Below, piece after piece: positions 42,602 through 42,861 of a DNA stretch of 42,861 bases (within the stretch, counting starts at the first letter, position 1; every line of letters begins with the position of its first letter). The stretch comes from Marivirga sp. ANT-B6 (lineage in GTDB: Bacteria > Bacteroidota > Bacteroidia > Cytophagales > Cyclobacteriaceae): the NCBI GenBank assembly GCA_001683905.1, contig LXQK01000054.1, positions 1 through 42,861 of the forward strand, given 5' to 3'. Under the pieces are notes generated by a model. That model was not told the DNA's origin, searched no databases, and saw only the letters and a program-made list of their open reading frames with translations. Made by a program: the position numbers and the translations under genes.

Positions 42602-42861
42602 CTTACTGGCGTGGAGTCGATAAATGAAATACCGGTACAACTACCTAACCCACGGTTGTTTAAACAAAATCATAGGTACCGCAACTTTGGGTTTTAGTTC
42701 AACGAACCTATTGTAGGAAACAAGCCCAGTAAATTCGCTTTTAAGGTGCTTGCACACGTAGCTCAAATAGAAGTGCTTAAAGCACCGGTACCCGCCCAAG
42801 TGAAAAAAGACCAAAATGGTCATAATTTCGCTATCGGAGAGTTTAGAAGGCCTCCTGCGTT

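Larger units (their letters stand above)
41684..42861 (-). pseudogene. IS982 family transposase, broken and running off the window
   Basis: Read on the minus strand, the gene starts outside the window. KLSDSEIMTILVFFHLGGYR and CFKHFYLSYV are followed by a frameshift near 42660-42668, where about two T are missing after ILF. It continues with SCTGISFIDSTPVRV and KNKRIKRNRVFKDVATVGKS. FIDS, FADKGY and IETVNDE carry the DDE acidic residues of IS982 transposases. After the first NDE the frame breaks into RSVKTKG and a stop, because a 380-bp segment is duplicated. The second copy then runs to the normal C-terminal part (LKNICQLEHSRHRSINNFL). It cannot make a whole transposase. Confidence 0.88.

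Noticed and set aside
42655-42670. Programmed -1 ribosomal frameshift at TTTAAAC in the transposase
   Set aside because: The frame change required is in the opposite direction, and IS982 transposases normally use a single frame. A two-base deletion explains it better.

Overview
The window is a Bacteroidetes chromosome segment, most likely from the order Cytophagales. Supporting signs are MutL, NifU, DUF4293, BshA and GH3/beta-lactamase proteins of the Bacteroidetes type, the near absence of Shine-Dalgarno sequences, short AT-rich intergenic gaps, and a tRNA preceded by a Bacteroidetes-like promoter. About 40 kb is ordinary core genome with short operons on both strands. The last 2.5 kb is a decayed accessory patch around a tRNA gene. 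No sequence search could be run, so family names rest on recognised motifs, length and context.

Layout. The window opens with the last codons of ndk and its terminator, then a GC-rich structured intergenic element. A minus-strand pair follows: scpA, translationally coupled by TAATG to a flippase-like membrane protein. Next on the plus strand are dxs (isoprenoid precursor synthesis), a secreted dipeptidyl peptidase IV and a membrane protein with a zinc-ribbon-like tail. From 7.6 to 15.4 kb lies a divergent tryptophan/kynurenine catabolic cluster. The plus strand encodes 3-hydroxyanthranilate dioxygenase, ACMS decarboxylase, kynureninase and kynurenine 3-monooxygenase. The minus strand encodes an atypical SDR protein, an M19 dipeptidase-like metallohydrolase and a 2-aminomuconate-semialdehyde dehydrogenase. 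Together they would take kynurenine to 2-aminomuconate. The steps before kynurenine and after 2-aminomuconate are not in the window.

From 15.4 to 28 kb, mostly minus strand, are two outer-membrane barrel-like proteins, TerC, and an operon of thiolase, truA and an MsbA-type ABC exporter. Then come DUF4293, a NifU-domain protein, a fatty-acid hydroxylase, the bacillithiol glycosyltransferase BshA and a large GH3/beta-lactamase fusion. From 28 to 32 kb a plus-strand operon carries a small membrane protein, mutL and two rhomboid proteases, and it converges on rlmN. From 33.4 to 37.4 kb are two unrelated methyltransferases and a DUF2339 multi-pass protein. A long WG-repeat lipoprotein lies on the minus strand at 37.6-40.2 kb.

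The final part (40.5-42.9 kb) holds a broken hipB-hipA toxin-antitoxin remnant, an orphan gene tail, tRNA-Pro(GGG) with repeated GCACACAA-like motifs downstream, and an IS982-family transposase wrecked by a frameshift and a 380-bp tandem duplication. The two duplicated copies differ almost only at silent positions, so they probably came from two separately evolving elements. I saw no CRISPR array, no phage module and no clearly new defence system. The best leads are the two unexplained proteins in the kynurenine cluster, the structured intergenic element at the left end, and the tRNA-Pro scar.
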